Shown here: positions 26,481 to 36,452 of the stretch, piece after piece
Position numbering within the stretch: the first letter of the stretch is position 1
Layout: each line of letters begins with the position of its first letter
Assembly (NCBI GenBank): GCA_937883755.1
Contig: CAKZYA010000046.1
Span: 27,061-91,060 of the forward strand
From: an uncultured Flammeovirgaceae bacterium
GTDB lineage: Bacteria; Bacteroidota; Bacteroidia; Cytophagales; Cyclobacteriaceae
Reading direction: 5' to 3'
Length of the DNA: 64,000 nucleotides
Notes under the pieces: model-generated
The model's input: the letters and a program-made list of their open reading frames with translations, nothing else
Database searches by the model: none
What the model was told of the DNA's origin: nothing
Made by a program: the position numbers and the translations under genes

Positions 26481-27842
26481 TCAAACTACCTCATATTCCC
26501 TTATATCTGATAGATCAAAAGTGTTCATAAAGGCGGTAGTAAAGTCGCCTTCCTGAAATTTGGGGTCATCCATGAGCTTAATATGAAAGGGAATAGTCGT
26601 TTTAATACCTTCAATCACAAATTCTTGCAGTGCTCGTTTCATGCGAGTGATCGCTTCAATTCGGGTTTGCCCGCTCACAATCACCTTGGCAATCATAGAG
26701 TCGTAATTAGGGGGGATACTATAGCCTGCGTAAATATGGCTATCAATCCGCACTCCGTGACCACCCGGCATATGTAGATTGGTTATTTTCCCGGGGCTAG
26801 GTCGGAAACCGTTCGCCGGGTCTTCCGCATTAATTCGACACTCAATTGCGTGTAGCATGGGGTAATAATTTTTACCCGAAAGCCCAATCCCAGCAGCTAC
26901 CTTAATTTGCTCCTTAATCAGATCAAAGCTGGTCACTTCTTCTGTAATGGGATGCTCTACCTGAATACGAGTGTTCATCTCCATAAAGTAGAAGTCGCGG
27001 TGCTTATCTACTAAGAATTCAATGGTTCCGGCACCTTCGTACCCAATGGCTTCCGCTCCTTTGATAGCAGCTTGCCCCATCTTCTCCCTTAGTTCATCCG
27101 TCATGAAAGGTGAGGGAGTTTCCTCTAATAGTTTCTGATGGCGGCGTTGAATAGAGCAATCTCGCTCGGAGAGGTGACAGGCCTTCCCATTCTGATCGCC
27201 CACTATTTGGATCTCAATGTGGCGAGGCTCCTCTACAAATTTCTCTAGGTAAAGCGCATCGTTACCGAACGAAGCTCCTGATTCGCGACGGGCATCATCC
27301 CAGGCCTTCTTGAATTCACTTTTATCCTGAACAATCCGCATTCCTTTTCCACCCCCACCAGCCGTAGCTTTCAAAATAACCGGATAGCCAATTTCATCGG
27401 CAATCTTTAGCCCCTGGTCAATACTATCTAACAAGCCATCTGAACCGGGCACGGTGGGTACGCCAGCTTCCTGCATGGTAGCTTTTGCTGTAGCCTTATC
27501 ACCCATTTTCCCAATCATTTCGGGTGAAGCACCAATGAACTTAATGCCGTACTCATCACACACCCGGGAGAACTCCGCATTCTCTGATAAGAACCCATAA
27601 CCAGGATGAATAGCATCAGCGTTAGTGATTTCAGCCGCCGCAATCAGGTTAGGAATATTAAGATAGGAAGCACCACTAGGTGGAGGACCGATGCAGACAG
27701 CTTCATCGGCAAAGCGGACGTGCAAACTATCTTTATCAGCAGTAGAGTAAACCGCTACGGTGCTAATGCCCATTTCGCGGCAGCTTCGAATGACCCGCAG
27801 AGCAATTTCTCCCCGGTTAGCAATCAAGATTTTGTTAAACAT
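26481..27842 (-). CDS. accC: Acetyl-CoA carboxylase, biotin carboxylase subunit
   Basis: A 453-residue enzyme carboxylating biotin on AccB with ATP and bicarbonate, the first half-reaction of malonyl-CoA synthesis. Full-length: N-terminal [23 protein letters not shown]-grasp glycine loop [63 protein letters not shown] with metal and catalytic residues; and the C-terminal [10 protein letters not shown]. Last gene of the operon that starts with the DUF177 gene. It is separated from accB by 106 bases holding a short-period quasi-palindromic repeat, unlike the tight spacing elsewhere in the operon. Confidence 0.97.
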   Translation of the reverse strand: MFNKILIANRGEIALRVIRSCREMGISTVAVYSTADKDSLHVRFADEAVCIGPPPSGASYLNIPNLIAAAEITNADAIHPGYGFLSENAEFSRVCDEYGIKFIGASPEMIGKMGDKATAKATMQEAGVPTVPGSDGLLDSIDQGLKIADEIGYPVILKATAGGGGKGMRIVQDKSEFKKAWDDARRESGASFGNDALYLEKFVEEPRHIEIQIVGDQNGKACHLSERDCSIQRRHQKLLEETPSPFMTDELREKMGQAAIKGAEAIGYEGAGTIEFLVDKHRDFYFMEMNTRIQVEHPITEEVTSFDLIKEQIKVAAGIGLSGKNYYPMLHAIECRINAEDPANGFRPSPGKITNLHMPGGHGVRIDSHIYAGYSIPPNYDSMIAKVIVSGQTRIEAITRMKRALQEFVIEGIKTTIPFHIKLMDDPKFQEGDFTTAFMNTFDLSDIREYEVV

Positions 27843-27850
27843 ACAATACG

Positions 27851-27941
27851 GTGTTAGGGTGTTTTGGTGTTAGGGTGCTAGTGTTTTATCAATAACCGTG
27901 AACTTCAACAATAACACTTTAGCACTCTAACACTTTAGCAC
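27851..27941. repeat. Short-period quasi-palindromic repeat between accB and accC
   Basis: The left arm (27851-27888) is built of GTGTTAGG/GTGTTTTG/GTGCTAGTGT units; the right arm (27911-27941) of AACACTTTAGCACTCT units. The arms are imperfectly complementary, so the whole can fold as a long imperfect hairpin in the operon mRNA. Confidence 0.6.
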
Positions 27942-27948
27942 AATGTTG

Positions 27949-28485
27949 TTAGGCTGGATCGATAAGGAATAGGGGCTGATCAAACTCAACGGGAGATGAG
28001 TCTTCTGCTAAAATCTCTATAATAGTTCCTGCATACTCAGCTTCAATCTCGTTGAACAGCTTCATGGCTTCAATAATGCAAACGGTTTGCCCCTTAGAAA
28101 TTTTATCGCCTACCTTCACAAAAGAACCCGACTCAGGGTCAGGCGACTGGTAAAAAGTACCAATCATAGGAGACTTTATCGTTACGTAATTATTTTTCTC
28201 TTTGGCTTCAGTTGCTCCCTTAGATTCTTCAGATGAGGCGGTGCTCTCCGAAGTAGCCGCTGGCGGTGCAGTTGATTGTTGCGGGGGAACAAGAGAATTA
28301 GCTACCAGCCCAGTAGCGTCGCTGGGCATAGATGGGTAACCCGAAGAGTGAATGATATTTTGTCGCACTTCCGGGGCACTGTTTTTCTTGATTTTTAGCT
28401 TAATGTCTTCAGTCTCTAACTCTACCTCGTCTAGGCCAGAGTTAGCAATAAAGTCTATTAGGTTGCGGATTTCGCTAGCTTTCAT
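27949..28485 (-). CDS. accB: Acetyl-CoA carboxylase biotin carboxyl carrier protein
   Basis: A 178-residue biotin carrier. The N-terminal helix (IRNLIDFIANSGLDEVELE) and a Pro/Ala/Ser-rich linker (~50-95) precede the biotinyl domain (~100-178) with PMIGTFYQSPDPESGSFV and the biotinylation motif EAMKLFNE (Lys142). The linker is enriched in Ser/Ala/Glu, as in other AccB proteins. It partners AccC; the carboxyltransferase genes accA/accD are not in the window. Its start lies only 5 bases behind the efp stop. Confidence 0.96.
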   Translation of the reverse strand: MKASEIRNLIDFIANSGLDEVELETEDIKLKIKKNSAPEVRQNIIHSSGYPSMPSDATGLVANSLVPPQQSTAPPAATSESTASSEESKGATEAKEKNNYVTIKSPMIGTFYQSPDPESGSFVKVGDKISKGQTVCIIEAMKLFNEIEAEYAGTIIEILAEDSSPVEFDQPLFLIDPA

Positions 28486-28490
28486 AATGT

Positions 28491-29054
28491 TTATTTTACC
28501 CTTTCAGAATAAGATTTAGTTCGTGTATCTACTTTTATTTTTTCGTCCTGATTAACAAAGAGAGGTACCTGGATAGTCGCTCCGGTTTCTAGCTCGGCAG
28601 GCTTAGTGGCATTGGTTGCAGTATCACCTTTCAAACCAGGCTCAGTGTAAGTAATGGTAAGCTCTACAAAGGGAGGGAGCTCGCAACCCAGAATCGTTTC
28701 AGTCTCATCATGAACAATGATGTCGGCAGCCTGCCCGTCAGATAAGAATTCAGGAGCATCAATCTGCTCTGCCTGAACAACCACCTGCTCAAAGGTATTG
28801 CTATCCATGAAATGATAACCTAAATCGTCTTTGTAAAGATACTGATGCGGACGGCGCTCAATGCGGGCAGTGGTGATTTTTACCCCCGAGTTAAAAGTAT
28901 TATCCAATACTTTGCCAGTACGTATGTTTTTGAGTTTTGTCCGCACGAAGGCAGGGCCTTTCCCGGGCTTAACATGCTGGAATTCTACGATGGTATAAAG
29001 ATCATTATTATACTCAATGCAGAGGCCATTTCTAAAGTCTGCGGTAGTTGCCAT
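28491..29054 (-). CDS. efp: Translation elongation factor P
   Basis: A 187-residue factor that relieves ribosome stalling at polyproline. Three beta-barrel domains: an N-terminal KOW-like domain with the modifiable loop [13 protein letters not shown] (tip Lys32), the central [12 protein letters not shown] domain and a C-terminal [20 protein letters not shown] domain. The Lys at the loop tip means an EpmA/EpmB-type or unmodified system rather than Arg rhamnosylation; no modification gene is nearby. It sits between fabH and accB, a conserved arrangement in Bacteroidota. Confidence 0.96.
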   Translation of the reverse strand: MATTADFRNGLCIEYNNDLYTIVEFQHVKPGKGPAFVRTKLKNIRTGKVLDNTFNSGVKITTARIERRPHQYLYKDDLGYHFMDSNTFEQVVVQAEQIDAPEFLSDGQAADIIVHDETETILGCELPPFVELTITYTEPGLKGDTATNATKPAELETGATIQVPLFVNQDEKIKVDTRTKSYSERVK

Positions 29055-29116
29055 ACGTAGGTTTTGGTTAGATGTTAGTTAATAAATAGAAAATCAGGCA
29101 AAAAGTTTGATCAGCC

Positions 29117-30115
29117 TCATTTTCCGTCGTAGCCCCACTTTACGTAGGTTGCCCCCCAGGTAAACCCGCCACCGAACGCTGCCAGTACCAGGTTATCACC
29201 TTTTCGTAACTGAGATTCGTAATCCCAGAGGTTTAGCGGGATAGTCGCACTAGTGGTATTTCCGTACTTATGAATAGTGTACATAACCCGGTCTTGATCC
29301 AGTCCCATACGCTTGGAAGTAGCATCAATAATGCGCTTGTTAGCCTGATGAGGAACTAGCCAAGCCACATCTTCCGAAGCTAGTTGATTACGCTCCATAA
29401 TTTCGGCTGATACGTCAGCCATGTGCTTTACTGCGTATTTAAATACTGTTGCTCCTTCTTGGTGGACGAAATGTTCTCGCGCCATTACCGTCTCAATGGT
29501 TGCCGGACGACGACTTCCCCCTGCTTTTAAATGCAGAAAAGGCGCACCCGATCCATCAGAACGAAGTACTGAGTCGATAACACCGTAGGGCTCTTCGGTA
29601 GGTTCTAGCAAAACAGCCCCAGCTCCATCGCCAAAAATAATGCAAGTGGTGCGGTCTTCGTAGTTGATAATTGATGACATCTTATCGGCACCAATTATTA
29701 GTACCTTTTTGTAAGTGCCTGACTCAATAAACTGTGCCCCAGTACTCAGCGCGTACAAAAATCCGGAGCAGGCTGCTTGCAAATCGTAACCAAATGAGTT
29801 CACAGCACCAATTTCACTGGCAATCAGATTGGCTGTCGCCGGAAAAATCATGTCGGGGGTTGTAGTCGCACAAATCAGCAGCTCGATCTCCGCTGGATCA
29901 ACTCCCGTTTTTTCTAACAGCTCTTTAGCTGCTCCGGTACCCATTACCGATGTTCCCTGGTCTTTTCCCCGCAAAATACGCCGCTCTTTAATGCCTGTAC
30001 GGGTCACAATCCACTCATCAGATGTGTCCACCATTTTTTCAATATCATGATTAGACAAGATGTCTTCTGGAACATATCCTCCGACTCCCGTGATAACGGC
30101 TTTGCGTGTACTCAT
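29117..30115 (-). CDS. fabH: 3-oxoacyl-ACP synthase III
   Basis: A 332-residue KAS III that condenses acetyl-CoA (or branched acyl-CoA) with malonyl-ACP to start fatty acid synthesis. Catalytic triad visible: Cys116 in [12 protein letters not shown], His256 in VPHQANKRI and Asn286 in [11 protein letters not shown]. Other signatures: [14 protein letters not shown] and the C-terminal [14 protein letters not shown]. Substrate preference cannot be read directly; Bacteroidota often use branched primers. It follows plsX by 21 bases. Confidence 0.96.
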   Translation of the reverse strand: MSTRKAVITGVGGYVPEDILSNHDIEKMVDTSDEWIVTRTGIKERRILRGKDQGTSVMGTGAAKELLEKTGVDPAEIELLICATTTPDMIFPATANLIASEIGAVNSFGYDLQAACSGFLYALSTGAQFIESGTYKKVLIIGADKMSSIINYEDRTTCIIFGDGAGAVLLEPTEEPYGVIDSVLRSDGSGAPFLHLKAGGSRRPATIETVMAREHFVHQEGATVFKYAVKHMADVSAEIMERNQLASEDVAWLVPHQANKRIIDATSKRMGLDQDRVMYTIHKYGNTTSATIPLNLWDYESQLRKGDNLVLAAFGGGFTWGATYVKWGYDGK

Positions 30116-30136
30116 ACGTAGATTATTTGTTAGTAG

Positions 30137-31078
30137 CTAGCCTTGGAAAGCTGCCTGAATTTTATGATGAATGCCCGATTTAGCCATACTGAAGGCCTGC
30201 ATAATCATATTTTTGATAGCCAAAGCGCTAGATGCTCCGTGCCCGATTACAACATTGCCATTAATACCTAAAATCGGACTACCCCCGATGGCTTCGTAAT
30301 TTAAGTTATCAAAAAATGGATCACGGTAATTTCTTCGCTCCAGTAGTTCGTAGATTGATTCGGCCATTTTTAGCACTACATTACCCACATAACCGTTGCA
30401 AACCATCACATCTGCCTTATCTCTAAAGATATCGCGACCTTCAATATTACCAATGAAATTCACCTGATCTTGCTCCTTAAAAAGTTTATAGGCAGCTTGG
30501 GTAACTACTGTTCCCTTTTGTTCCTCTTCACCTAAGTTCAGAAGTCCTACTTTGGGCTGACTGATGCCAAAAACATGTTGGGCGTAGAGTGAACCAAGCT
30601 CACCGAATTGCACGAGCATCTCGGGCTTTACGTCAGCATTAGCCCCCACATCAATCAATACTCCAAAGCTACCATCTTCACGAGGAGCAAAGCTAGCCAA
30701 CCCCGGACGCATCACTCCTGCACAGGGTTTTATAGAGAACATGGCCCCGACCGACATAGCCCCAGTATTTCCGGCACTACAAAAGGCATCCACTTTCTCT
30801 TCTTTAAGTAGATGAAAGCCAATGCCAATGCTAGAATGTTTCTTCTGATTAAACGCCTTAGTAGGATGCTCGTGCATACCGATAACTTCTTCAGCATGCA
30901 CAATTTCTACTACTGAGGCCGGAAAATTGTGCTGAGCTAGCTGCTCTTCTATAACTTCCTTTTGCCCTACTAGTACTAGTTGGTCTTCTTCAGAGAATTC
31001 ATGAGCCGCTAATGCTGCTCCTTTCAGACAGGTTTGGGGGGCAAAATCACCACCCATTGCATCAAGCGCAATCCTCAT
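30137..31078 (-). CDS. plsX: Phosphate acyltransferase PlsX
   Basis: A 313-residue enzyme making acyl-phosphate from acyl-ACP for the PlsY step of phospholipid synthesis. Full-length, beginning [15 protein letters not shown]. Conserved stretches: [69 protein letters not shown], and [17 protein letters not shown] near the end. It follows rpmF by 3 bases, the classic rpmF-plsX-fabH order. Confidence 0.96.
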   Translation of the reverse strand: MRIALDAMGGDFAPQTCLKGAALAAHEFSEEDQLVLVGQKEVIEEQLAQHNFPASVVEIVHAEEVIGMHEHPTKAFNQKKHSSIGIGFHLLKEEKVDAFCSAGNTGAMSVGAMFSIKPCAGVMRPGLASFAPREDGSFGVLIDVGANADVKPEMLVQFGELGSLYAQHVFGISQPKVGLLNLGEEEQKGTVVTQAAYKLFKEQDQVNFIGNIEGRDIFRDKADVMVCNGYVGNVVLKMAESIYELLERRNYRDPFFDNLNYEAIGGSPILGINGNVVIGHGASSALAIKNMIMQAFSMAKSGIHHKIQAAFQG

Positions 31079-31081
31079 AAA

Positions 31082-31273
31082 TTACGCTACGTCTTCTTTC
31101 TCCATTACTACCTTGCCTCGGTAGTAAAGTTTGCCCTCGTACCAATGAGCCCGATGAAACAAATGAGGCTCGCCGGTAGTAGGGTCGATAGCGATGTTAC
31201 GAGGAGTCGATTTTAGATGCGTTCTTCGTTTATCTCTTCTCGATTTGGAAATCTTCCTTTTGGGATGTGCCAT
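31082..31273 (-). CDS. rpmF: 50S ribosomal protein L32
   Basis: A 63-residue ribosomal protein with the invariant start [19 protein letters not shown] and the middle [14 protein letters not shown]. No cysteine is present, so this is the zinc-independent form; the position that is Cys in many homologues (before PTTGE) is Asp here. It lies 24 bases downstream of the DUF177 gene and 3 bases upstream of plsX. Confidence 0.95.
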   Translation of the reverse strand: MAHPKRKISKSRRDKRRTHLKSTPRNIAIDPTTGEPHLFHRAHWYEGKLYYRGKVVMEKEDVA

Positions 31274-31297
31274 AATATTTTTGGTTTTTACAAATTT

Positions 31298-31834
31298 CTA
31301 CTGGTTCTTCAAATTACGTAATATTTGCCATCGGGGATCAACTTCTTCAGCGTCATCCCGATCTTGCTTCTTTGATTCTGAACTAAACACTATTTCACCC
31401 TCTACCCAAGGATCTTCCTGCTCAGCTAACGAAGGGTGTAACCGCTTCATCGGTAAAGCCAACCCAATGAATTCGTAGAGCAAGTGGGCAATATTAATCT
31501 TCTGGGTGCCCGTAGTGATGGTAACAATATCTTCGGAAATTTCTTCCTCTTCTTCTCCGTACTGATAGATAATCATTCTGTCAACCTTTAATGGATGGTC
31601 GAAAAGCTCTAAACTACGATCGCATTCCAACTGAACAGTTCCACTAATTCGGAAGTTTACGGTAATCAGGGTAGACTGTTTATCTAATACCACATCTGCG
31701 TTAAGATTGCCTTTCTCAACCAGCACATTATCAAATAACTGAAAGAAAGAGTCACCCAAATGATACTCGTACGTATAAACCTTGTTTGATAAAGCAAAAA
31801 TATCTATATCAAACTGGGTAAAATCATCTACCAT
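31298..31834 (-). CDS. yceD: DUF177/YceD family protein
   Basis: A 178-residue cytoplasmic protein of the DUF177 (YceD) family, known for its fixed place upstream of rpmF; a role in 23S rRNA processing or stability has been reported for relatives. Visible family traits: an N-terminal all-beta half (TLITVNFRISGTVQLECDRSL), an acidic middle, a helical NIAHLLYEFIGLALPMKRLH and the Bacteroidota-type ending EVDPRWQILRNLKNQ. First gene of the seven-gene operon to accC. A TAnnTTTG-like box lies about 23-30 bases upstream. Confidence 0.88.
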   Translation of the reverse strand: MVDDFTQFDIDIFALSNKVYTYEYHLGDSFFQLFDNVLVEKGNLNADVVLDKQSTLITVNFRISGTVQLECDRSLELFDHPLKVDRMIIYQYGEEEEEISEDIVTITTGTQKINIAHLLYEFIGLALPMKRLHPSLAEQEDPWVEGEIVFSSESKKQDRDDAEEVDPRWQILRNLKNQ

Positions 31835-31856
31835 TACCCTTTTTTTATTAAGTCTG

Positions 31857-31864
31857 CAAATTTA
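31857..31864 (-). promoter_or_regulatory. Possible -7 box of the yceD-rpmF-plsX-fabH-efp-acc operon
   Basis: On the minus strand this reads TAAATTTG, an exact TAnnTTTG match, 23 bases from the first ATG. The -33 region is A/T-rich but lacks a clean TTTG. Confidence 0.38.
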
Positions 31865-31999
31865 AGTATATAATTCTAATAAAAGAAAGCGATTAAAATG
31901 AATTCCTCGTTTCTTCAAGGCCACAGTAGTCAACAAATTTTCTCGAAAAAAATTACCAATTCCTATATAGTACATATAATTTTCTGCACGAATGAAATA

Positions 32000-32029
32000 T
32001 TTGTCGATAACTTTTAGTTAGTAGTTTTA
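32000..32029 (+). promoter_or_regulatory. Possible promoter for the TPR gene
   Basis: TTTG (32000-32003), an 18-base spacer, then TAGTTTTA (32022-32029), a 5-of-6 match to the fixed positions of TAnnTTTG. The implied 5' leader before the ATG at 32044 would be very short. Confidence 0.35.
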
Positions 32030-32043
32030 GAGTAGATGCGCTT

Positions 32044-33246
32044 ATGAATACCTTACGAGTTTTTTGGTTGGTTGTATGGGGGCTAGGATTCTGTGGTTGG
32101 ATAACAGTATATGGGCAAGCGCAAGCCCCAGAAATACCCCGTCAGAAAAAGCCGCTGTTGCTGGATATGAATATGCAGATTGAGGCAACCCAGGCGGTGA
32201 ATGATATGTATAACTTTAAATTCCCTCGAGCTGAGCGTCAGTTTCGCTGGATAAAACAAGACCACCCGAATCACCCTCTTCCGTATTTTTTGCTGGGCTT
32301 AAGCGAATGGTGGAAGATTGTGCCCAATCCTCGCGAGACTAAATACGATGCCCGCTGTATTGCCTATATGGATACTGCTACGGTGCTGGCCAAACGCATG
32401 TTTGAACAAGATGAGGAAGATCCTGAGTCAGCATTTTTCTTAGCGGCTGCTTATGCTTTTAAAGGGCGATTGCATTCTGAGCGCCGCGACTTTGCTAAGG
32501 CCGCTAGTGATGGTCGCCTATCCTTAAAATATTTGGAAATTTGTAAGGGAAAAGAAGATTTCAGCCCCGAACTGCTCTTTGGTGATGCCCTTTACAATTA
32601 TTACGCTGAGTGGATTAAGGATAATTACCCCATTTTGCGCCCATTGATGGTATTCTTTCCTGATGGAAATAAAAATTTAGGCATCAAACAGTTGAAGACC
32701 GTGGCGAACAATGCTTTTTATACCCGTACTGAAGCCCAGTACTTTTTAATGCGAATTTTGTCGGAAGAGCAGAACGACCCGCGAGAAGCGTTCCGGATTG
32801 CTGAATATTTACATCAGACCTTCCCCGATAACGCCTACTTTCACCGCTACTATGCCCGGCAGTTATATAGTCGGGGTAAGCATCGTGATGCTGAGCGAGA
32901 GTCATTAGAGATTCTGGCAAAAATTGATAGTAGTATGACGGGCTACGAAGCTACCAGCGGTCGGTACGCAGCTTTCTTTTTAGGGCAGATTTATCAGATG
33001 CAAGGTAAGCTCAGCCAAGCTGAAACCTATTACCAGAAAACTATTGACTATGCTAAGTCTATTGATGCCACCGAGTCTGGCTACTACCATTACTCTATGT
33101 TATACTTAGGGGAAATTGCTGAGAAGCAAGACAACCCCGACCAGGCCAAAGAGTACTACAAAATGGTAAAGAAAGAGGCTAAACGCAGCAGCCGAGCTCA
33201 CGAAAAAGCCCGCAATAATCTCAGATCACTTCGGCAGAGTGATTAG
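32044..33246 (+). CDS. Exported tetratricopeptide repeat protein
   Basis: A 400-residue protein with an N-terminal signal peptide (core FWLVVWGLGFCGW, ending VYGQ). The body is helical with TPR-like units: AERQFRWIKQDHPNHPLPYF, SAFFLAAAYAFKGRL, AEYLHQTFPDNAYFHRYYAR, AFFLGQIYQMQGKLSQAETY and YHYSMLYLGEIAEKQDN. TPRs mediate protein-protein contacts; no catalytic motif is present. Location: periplasm or outer-membrane inner face. Divergent from the yceD operon and monocistronic. The partner is unknown. Confidence 0.8.
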   Translation: MNTLRVFWLVVWGLGFCGWITVYGQAQAPEIPRQKKPLLLDMNMQIEATQAVNDMYNFKFPRAERQFRWIKQDHPNHPLPYFLLGLSEWWKIVPNPRETKYDARCIAYMDTATVLAKRMFEQDEEDPESAFFLAAAYAFKGRLHSERRDFAKAASDGRLSLKYLEICKGKEDFSPELLFGDALYNYYAEWIKDNYPILRPLMVFFPDGNKNLGIKQLKTVANNAFYTRTEAQYFLMRILSEEQNDPREAFRIAEYLHQTFPDNAYFHRYYARQLYSRGKHRDAERESLEILAKIDSSMTGYEATSGRYAAFFLGQIYQMQGKLSQAETYYQKTIDYAKSIDATESGYYHYSMLYLGEIAEKQDNPDQAKEYYKMVKKEAKRSSRAHEKARNNLRSLRQSD

Positions 33247-33280
33247 ATCAACTATTTAGTTTATCAATAATAGTTTAGCT

Positions 33281-33655
33281 TTAATTAGCTCCAAACTGCA
33301 CTGGTGGGAGCTGCTCTTGTTCTTCTTCGGTAAACAGGCGGGATTTGATGACGAAGCGGAGCCCCAGCGGAATCTCTAGTGAGAAACTTGCTCCACGTCC
33401 TGGAGTAATATCTACCGTAAGCTGCGTATGTTTCCAGTACTCAAATTGGTCTTGCGACATATAAAAATTGCAGCCGTGAATTTTACCTAGCCAAACGTCA
33501 GTTTCGTTGAGCATAAGCTCACCATCAGGAAAGCACATCGGTGAAGAGCCATCGCAGCAACCTCCACTTTGGTGAAACATCAACTCACCATGCTCCTCCC
33601 GCAGTTGGTCAATCGTTTCTTTCGCCTTTTCGGTAACGGTTACGCGCTCAGTCAT
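33281..33655 (-). CDS. DUF779 family protein
   Basis: A 124-residue protein (ATG at 33655; an upstream TTG would add 10 codons). The family hallmark is the cysteine cluster MFHQSGGCCDGSSPMCF, then VWLGKIHGCNFYMSQDQFEYW and TPGRGASFSLE. DUF779 proteins are small, probably metal- or redox-linked companions encoded next to NAD-dependent aldehyde dehydrogenases. It fits that here: it lies 97 bases downstream of the dehydrogenase on the same strand, with a short-period repeat in the gap. A role in maturation or regulation of the dehydrogenase is inference. Confidence 0.85.
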   Translation of the reverse strand: MTERVTVTEKAKETIDQLREEHGELMFHQSGGCCDGSSPMCFPDGELMLNETDVWLGKIHGCNFYMSQDQFEYWKHTQLTVDITPGRGASFSLEIPLGLRFVIKSRLFTEEEQEQLPPVQFGAN

Positions 33656-33670
33656 AAAGGTATATGGTTT

Positions 33671-33744
33671 ACGGTAAAGGGTCAAGGATGAATGGTGAGG
33701 GTATTGTACACCTCTTAACCTTCAACCCTTCACCCTTCTACCGT
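33671..33744. repeat. Quasi-palindromic repeat between ALDH and DUF779 genes
   Basis: Outer ends ACGGTA (33671-33676) and TACCGT (33739-33744) are complementary. The arms carry AAAGGGT/AAGGATGAATGGTG and AACCTTCAACCCTTCACCC repeats. The 14-mer AACCCTTCACCCTT (33724-33737) recurs exactly at 62198-62211. Confidence 0.6.
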
Positions 33745-33752
33745 CAATTTGT

Positions 33753-35276
33753 TTAGAAGAAGCCCATTGCTTTTTTGTCGTAAGAAATCAGCATATTCTT
33801 GGTCTGACGGTAATGAGCCAGCATCATCTTATGATTTTCCCGACCAATACCTGATTTTTTGTAGCCACCAAACGGTGCATGGGCTGGATAATTATGATAG
33901 TTGTTCACCCAAACTCGCCCGGCCTTAACCGCTCGAGAAATTTGGTACGCTTGGTGCATATCCCGGGTCCAAACTCCCGCTCCTAAGCCGTAGAGCGTAT
34001 CATTAGCAATTTCAATAGCCTCAGCCTCATCTTTAAAGGTGGTTACACAAACTACTGGCCCGAAGATTTCCTCCTGGAATACCCGCATTTTGTTATTTCC
34101 TTTTAAGATAGTCGGCTTAATGTAGTAGCCACCCTCGAGTCCTTCATTGTAAGCCGCTTCGCCTCCGGTCAGTACTTCGCAGCCTTCTTCTTTACCAATA
34201 TTAATATAGTTGAGAATTTTTTCGTACTGATCGTTAGAAGCTTGAGCCCCCATCATGGTATCGGGATCAAGCGGATGCCCTAGTTGAATAGCTTCAGTAC
34301 GTTCAATAACTCGCTCTATGAATCTGTCGTAGATGCTTTCCTGCACTAGTAATCGGGATGGGCAAGTACATACTTCACCCTGATTAAGAGCAAACATTAC
34401 CGCGCCTTCCAAGCACTTGTCAAAGAACTCATCGTCGGCGTCCATTACGTTCTCAAAGAAAATGTTGGGCGACTTTCCGCCTAGCTCTAAGGTAACCGGA
34501 GTGATATTCTTAGAGGCATACTGCATAATTAGCTGACCAGTAGTTGTCTCACCAGTGAAAGCTACCTTATTAACGCGAGGGCTAGATGCTAATGGCTTAC
34601 CAGCTTCGGCGCCAAAGCCATTTACGATATTAAGTACTCCGGCGGGTAGTATGTCCTCAATTAATTCCATCAGAATTAAAATGCCTACCGGGGTTTGCTC
34701 AGCGGGCTTTAGCACCACACAGTTTCCTGCCGCCAAGGCTGGAGCTAGCTTCCAGGTAGCCATCAGAATAGGGAAGTTCCAGGGAATAATCTGACCTACT
34801 ACGCCCAGTGGCTCGGGAACGTTCATGCAGACAGTATTGGCATCCAATTCGCTTACAGAACCTTCCTCTGCCCGAATGACTCCGGCAAAGTAGCGAAAAT
34901 GATCAACGGCTAATGGCAAATCAGCCGCGCGGGTTTCTCGTAGGGCTTTTCCGTTGTCCCAGGTTTCGGCTCTAGCCAGATCCTCCAGGTTTTGCTCCAT
35001 CACATCAGCGATCTTCAGTAGCATATTGCTACGTTCGGTAGCCGAAGAATTATTCCAGGCAGGAGCCGCCGCCCAAGCTGCGTCGATGGCTGCATCTATA
35101 TCCTCCGCCGTAGAGCGAGGGATACGGGTAAAGTTGGCACCATCTACTGGGGAAACATTATCAAAGTACTGACCTTTGATGGGAGGGGTCCATTTTCCAC
35201 CGATGTAGTTGTCGTACTGATCCTTGAATTTTGGTTTTTCTACCTGACTGCGGGTAGTAGTGAGCGTATCACTCAT
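33753..35276 (-). CDS. NAD-dependent aldehyde dehydrogenase (ExaC/AcoD type)
   Basis: A 507-residue aldehyde dehydrogenase oxidising an aliphatic aldehyde (acetaldehyde type) to the acid. Signatures: [45 protein letters not shown], the general-base motif [15 protein letters not shown] and the catalytic Cys303 in [13 protein letters not shown]; then [13 protein letters not shown] and the C-terminal [13 protein letters not shown]. The CTCPSR version, length and DUF779 partner match the ExaC/AcoD group. Probably controlled by the divergent AraC-type regulator 210 bases away. Confidence 0.93.
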   Translation of the reverse strand: MSDTLTTTRSQVEKPKFKDQYDNYIGGKWTPPIKGQYFDNVSPVDGANFTRIPRSTAEDIDAAIDAAWAAAPAWNNSSATERSNMLLKIADVMEQNLEDLARAETWDNGKALRETRAADLPLAVDHFRYFAGVIRAEEGSVSELDANTVCMNVPEPLGVVGQIIPWNFPILMATWKLAPALAAGNCVVLKPAEQTPVGILILMELIEDILPAGVLNIVNGFGAEAGKPLASSPRVNKVAFTGETTTGQLIMQYASKNITPVTLELGGKSPNIFFENVMDADDEFFDKCLEGAVMFALNQGEVCTCPSRLLVQESIYDRFIERVIERTEAIQLGHPLDPDTMMGAQASNDQYEKILNYINIGKEEGCEVLTGGEAAYNEGLEGGYYIKPTILKGNNKMRVFQEEIFGPVVCVTTFKDEAEAIEIANDTLYGLGAGVWTRDMHQAYQISRAVKAGRVWVNNYHNYPAHAPFGGYKKSGIGRENHKMMLAHYRQTKNMLISYDKKAMGFF

Positions 35277-35486
35277 AGTTTTAGAATTTAGGTTATGAAA
35301 TTAAATGGTAAGTCAAAACTTTACTGGATACCCAAGTTAACGAATCGAGGGAGAAAAGTGCTGACGAATTCTCTCATTTACGTGAACAATTCTCTTAAAA
35401 CTAATATTTTGATAATCTTAAAATCATTTCATCTAAACAAATTGCATATTTACTAAAAATAAAGTACTATTATTTGTTAGTTAGTA

Positions 35487-36410
35487 ATGCCTTGCCCATC
35501 TGTTATGCAGTTACCTGATCACTTCTTTGAGAAGAGAAAACTAGAGACGTTAGTAGAAAATCAGACTACCTACACACTAGGGCAAGCTGCCCTGCACGTA
35601 TTTGAGACCCAGCAGCAAGCTGAACGGGTTCACTTACAGTTTGACCAGCCAGTACTAGCCAGTATGTTGCGAGGCAAAAAAATTATGCATCTGCGTGATC
35701 ATCAACCTTTCGATTTTCTACCAGGAGAATCACTTATTCTTCCAGCTAAGGAGATAATGCAAATTGATTTTCCGGAAGCCCAGAAGGATGATCCTACCCG
35801 TTGTTTGGCTATCGCCATTGCTGAAGATCGTGTAGAAGAAATCACCACGTTAATGAATGAAACTATGCCGAAGGCTGATGAGCAGGAGTGGAATTTGATG
35901 GATTACAATTTCTACTTCACCAATGATGCAGGTATCTACCAGATTTTGCAACGATTGATCTTCTTGTTCACCGAAAACCACCCGGCAAAGGATTTCTTCG
36001 TCAATAATATGCTTCAGGAGTTGATTGTGCGGATTTTGCAAGCTAATACTAGAAAGACTTATACCGAGTCAGCGGATGGGGCGGATGGCAACAACCGTCT
36101 CGCCTACGTTATTCAATACATCCGCAATCACTTGGATGAATCACTGAGTATTGATACACTGAGTGAGAAAGCATGCATGAGCCAGTCGCACTTTTACCGG
36201 GTATTTAAGAATGAGATCGGTGTTTCTCCTATTGATTTTATCAACGACGAACGTATTAACCAAGCGGCTAACATGCTGCGAGACCCTAACCGGAAAATTA
36301 AGGAAGTCTACTTAGAATGTGGTTTCGAGAACCGCTCCTACTTCAATCGCTTGTTCAAGAGAAAAAAGCACCTATCGCCCGGTGAATTTCAGAACCGGGC
36401 AAATAAGTAG
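35487..36410 (+). CDS. AraC family regulator divergent from the aldehyde dehydrogenase
   Basis: A 307-residue transcription factor: an N-terminal sensor domain (~10-190) of the AraC_N type found in aldehyde/alcohol regulators (VLASMLRGKKIMHLRD, PGESLILPAKEIMQIDFP) and a C-terminal double helix-turn-helix (~205-305: IQYIRNHLDESLSIDTLSEK, CMSQSHFYRVFKNEIGVSP, YLECGFENRSYFNRLFKRKK). It is divergent from the dehydrogenase/DUF779 pair, which it most likely controls in response to aldehyde or alcohol. A second Met at residue 7 is a possible alternative start. Confidence 0.88.
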   Translation: MPCPSVMQLPDHFFEKRKLETLVENQTTYTLGQAALHVFETQQQAERVHLQFDQPVLASMLRGKKIMHLRDHQPFDFLPGESLILPAKEIMQIDFPEAQKDDPTRCLAIAIAEDRVEEITTLMNETMPKADEQEWNLMDYNFYFTNDAGIYQILQRLIFLFTENHPAKDFFVNNMLQELIVRILQANTRKTYTESADGADGNNRLAYVIQYIRNHLDESLSIDTLSEKACMSQSHFYRVFKNEIGVSPIDFINDERINQAANMLRDPNRKIKEVYLECGFENRSYFNRLFKRKKHLSPGEFQNRANK

Positions 36411-36452
36411 TAATCGGTGTTCGTTAGGGCTTTTGACTAGCTCCTCTGCTTT

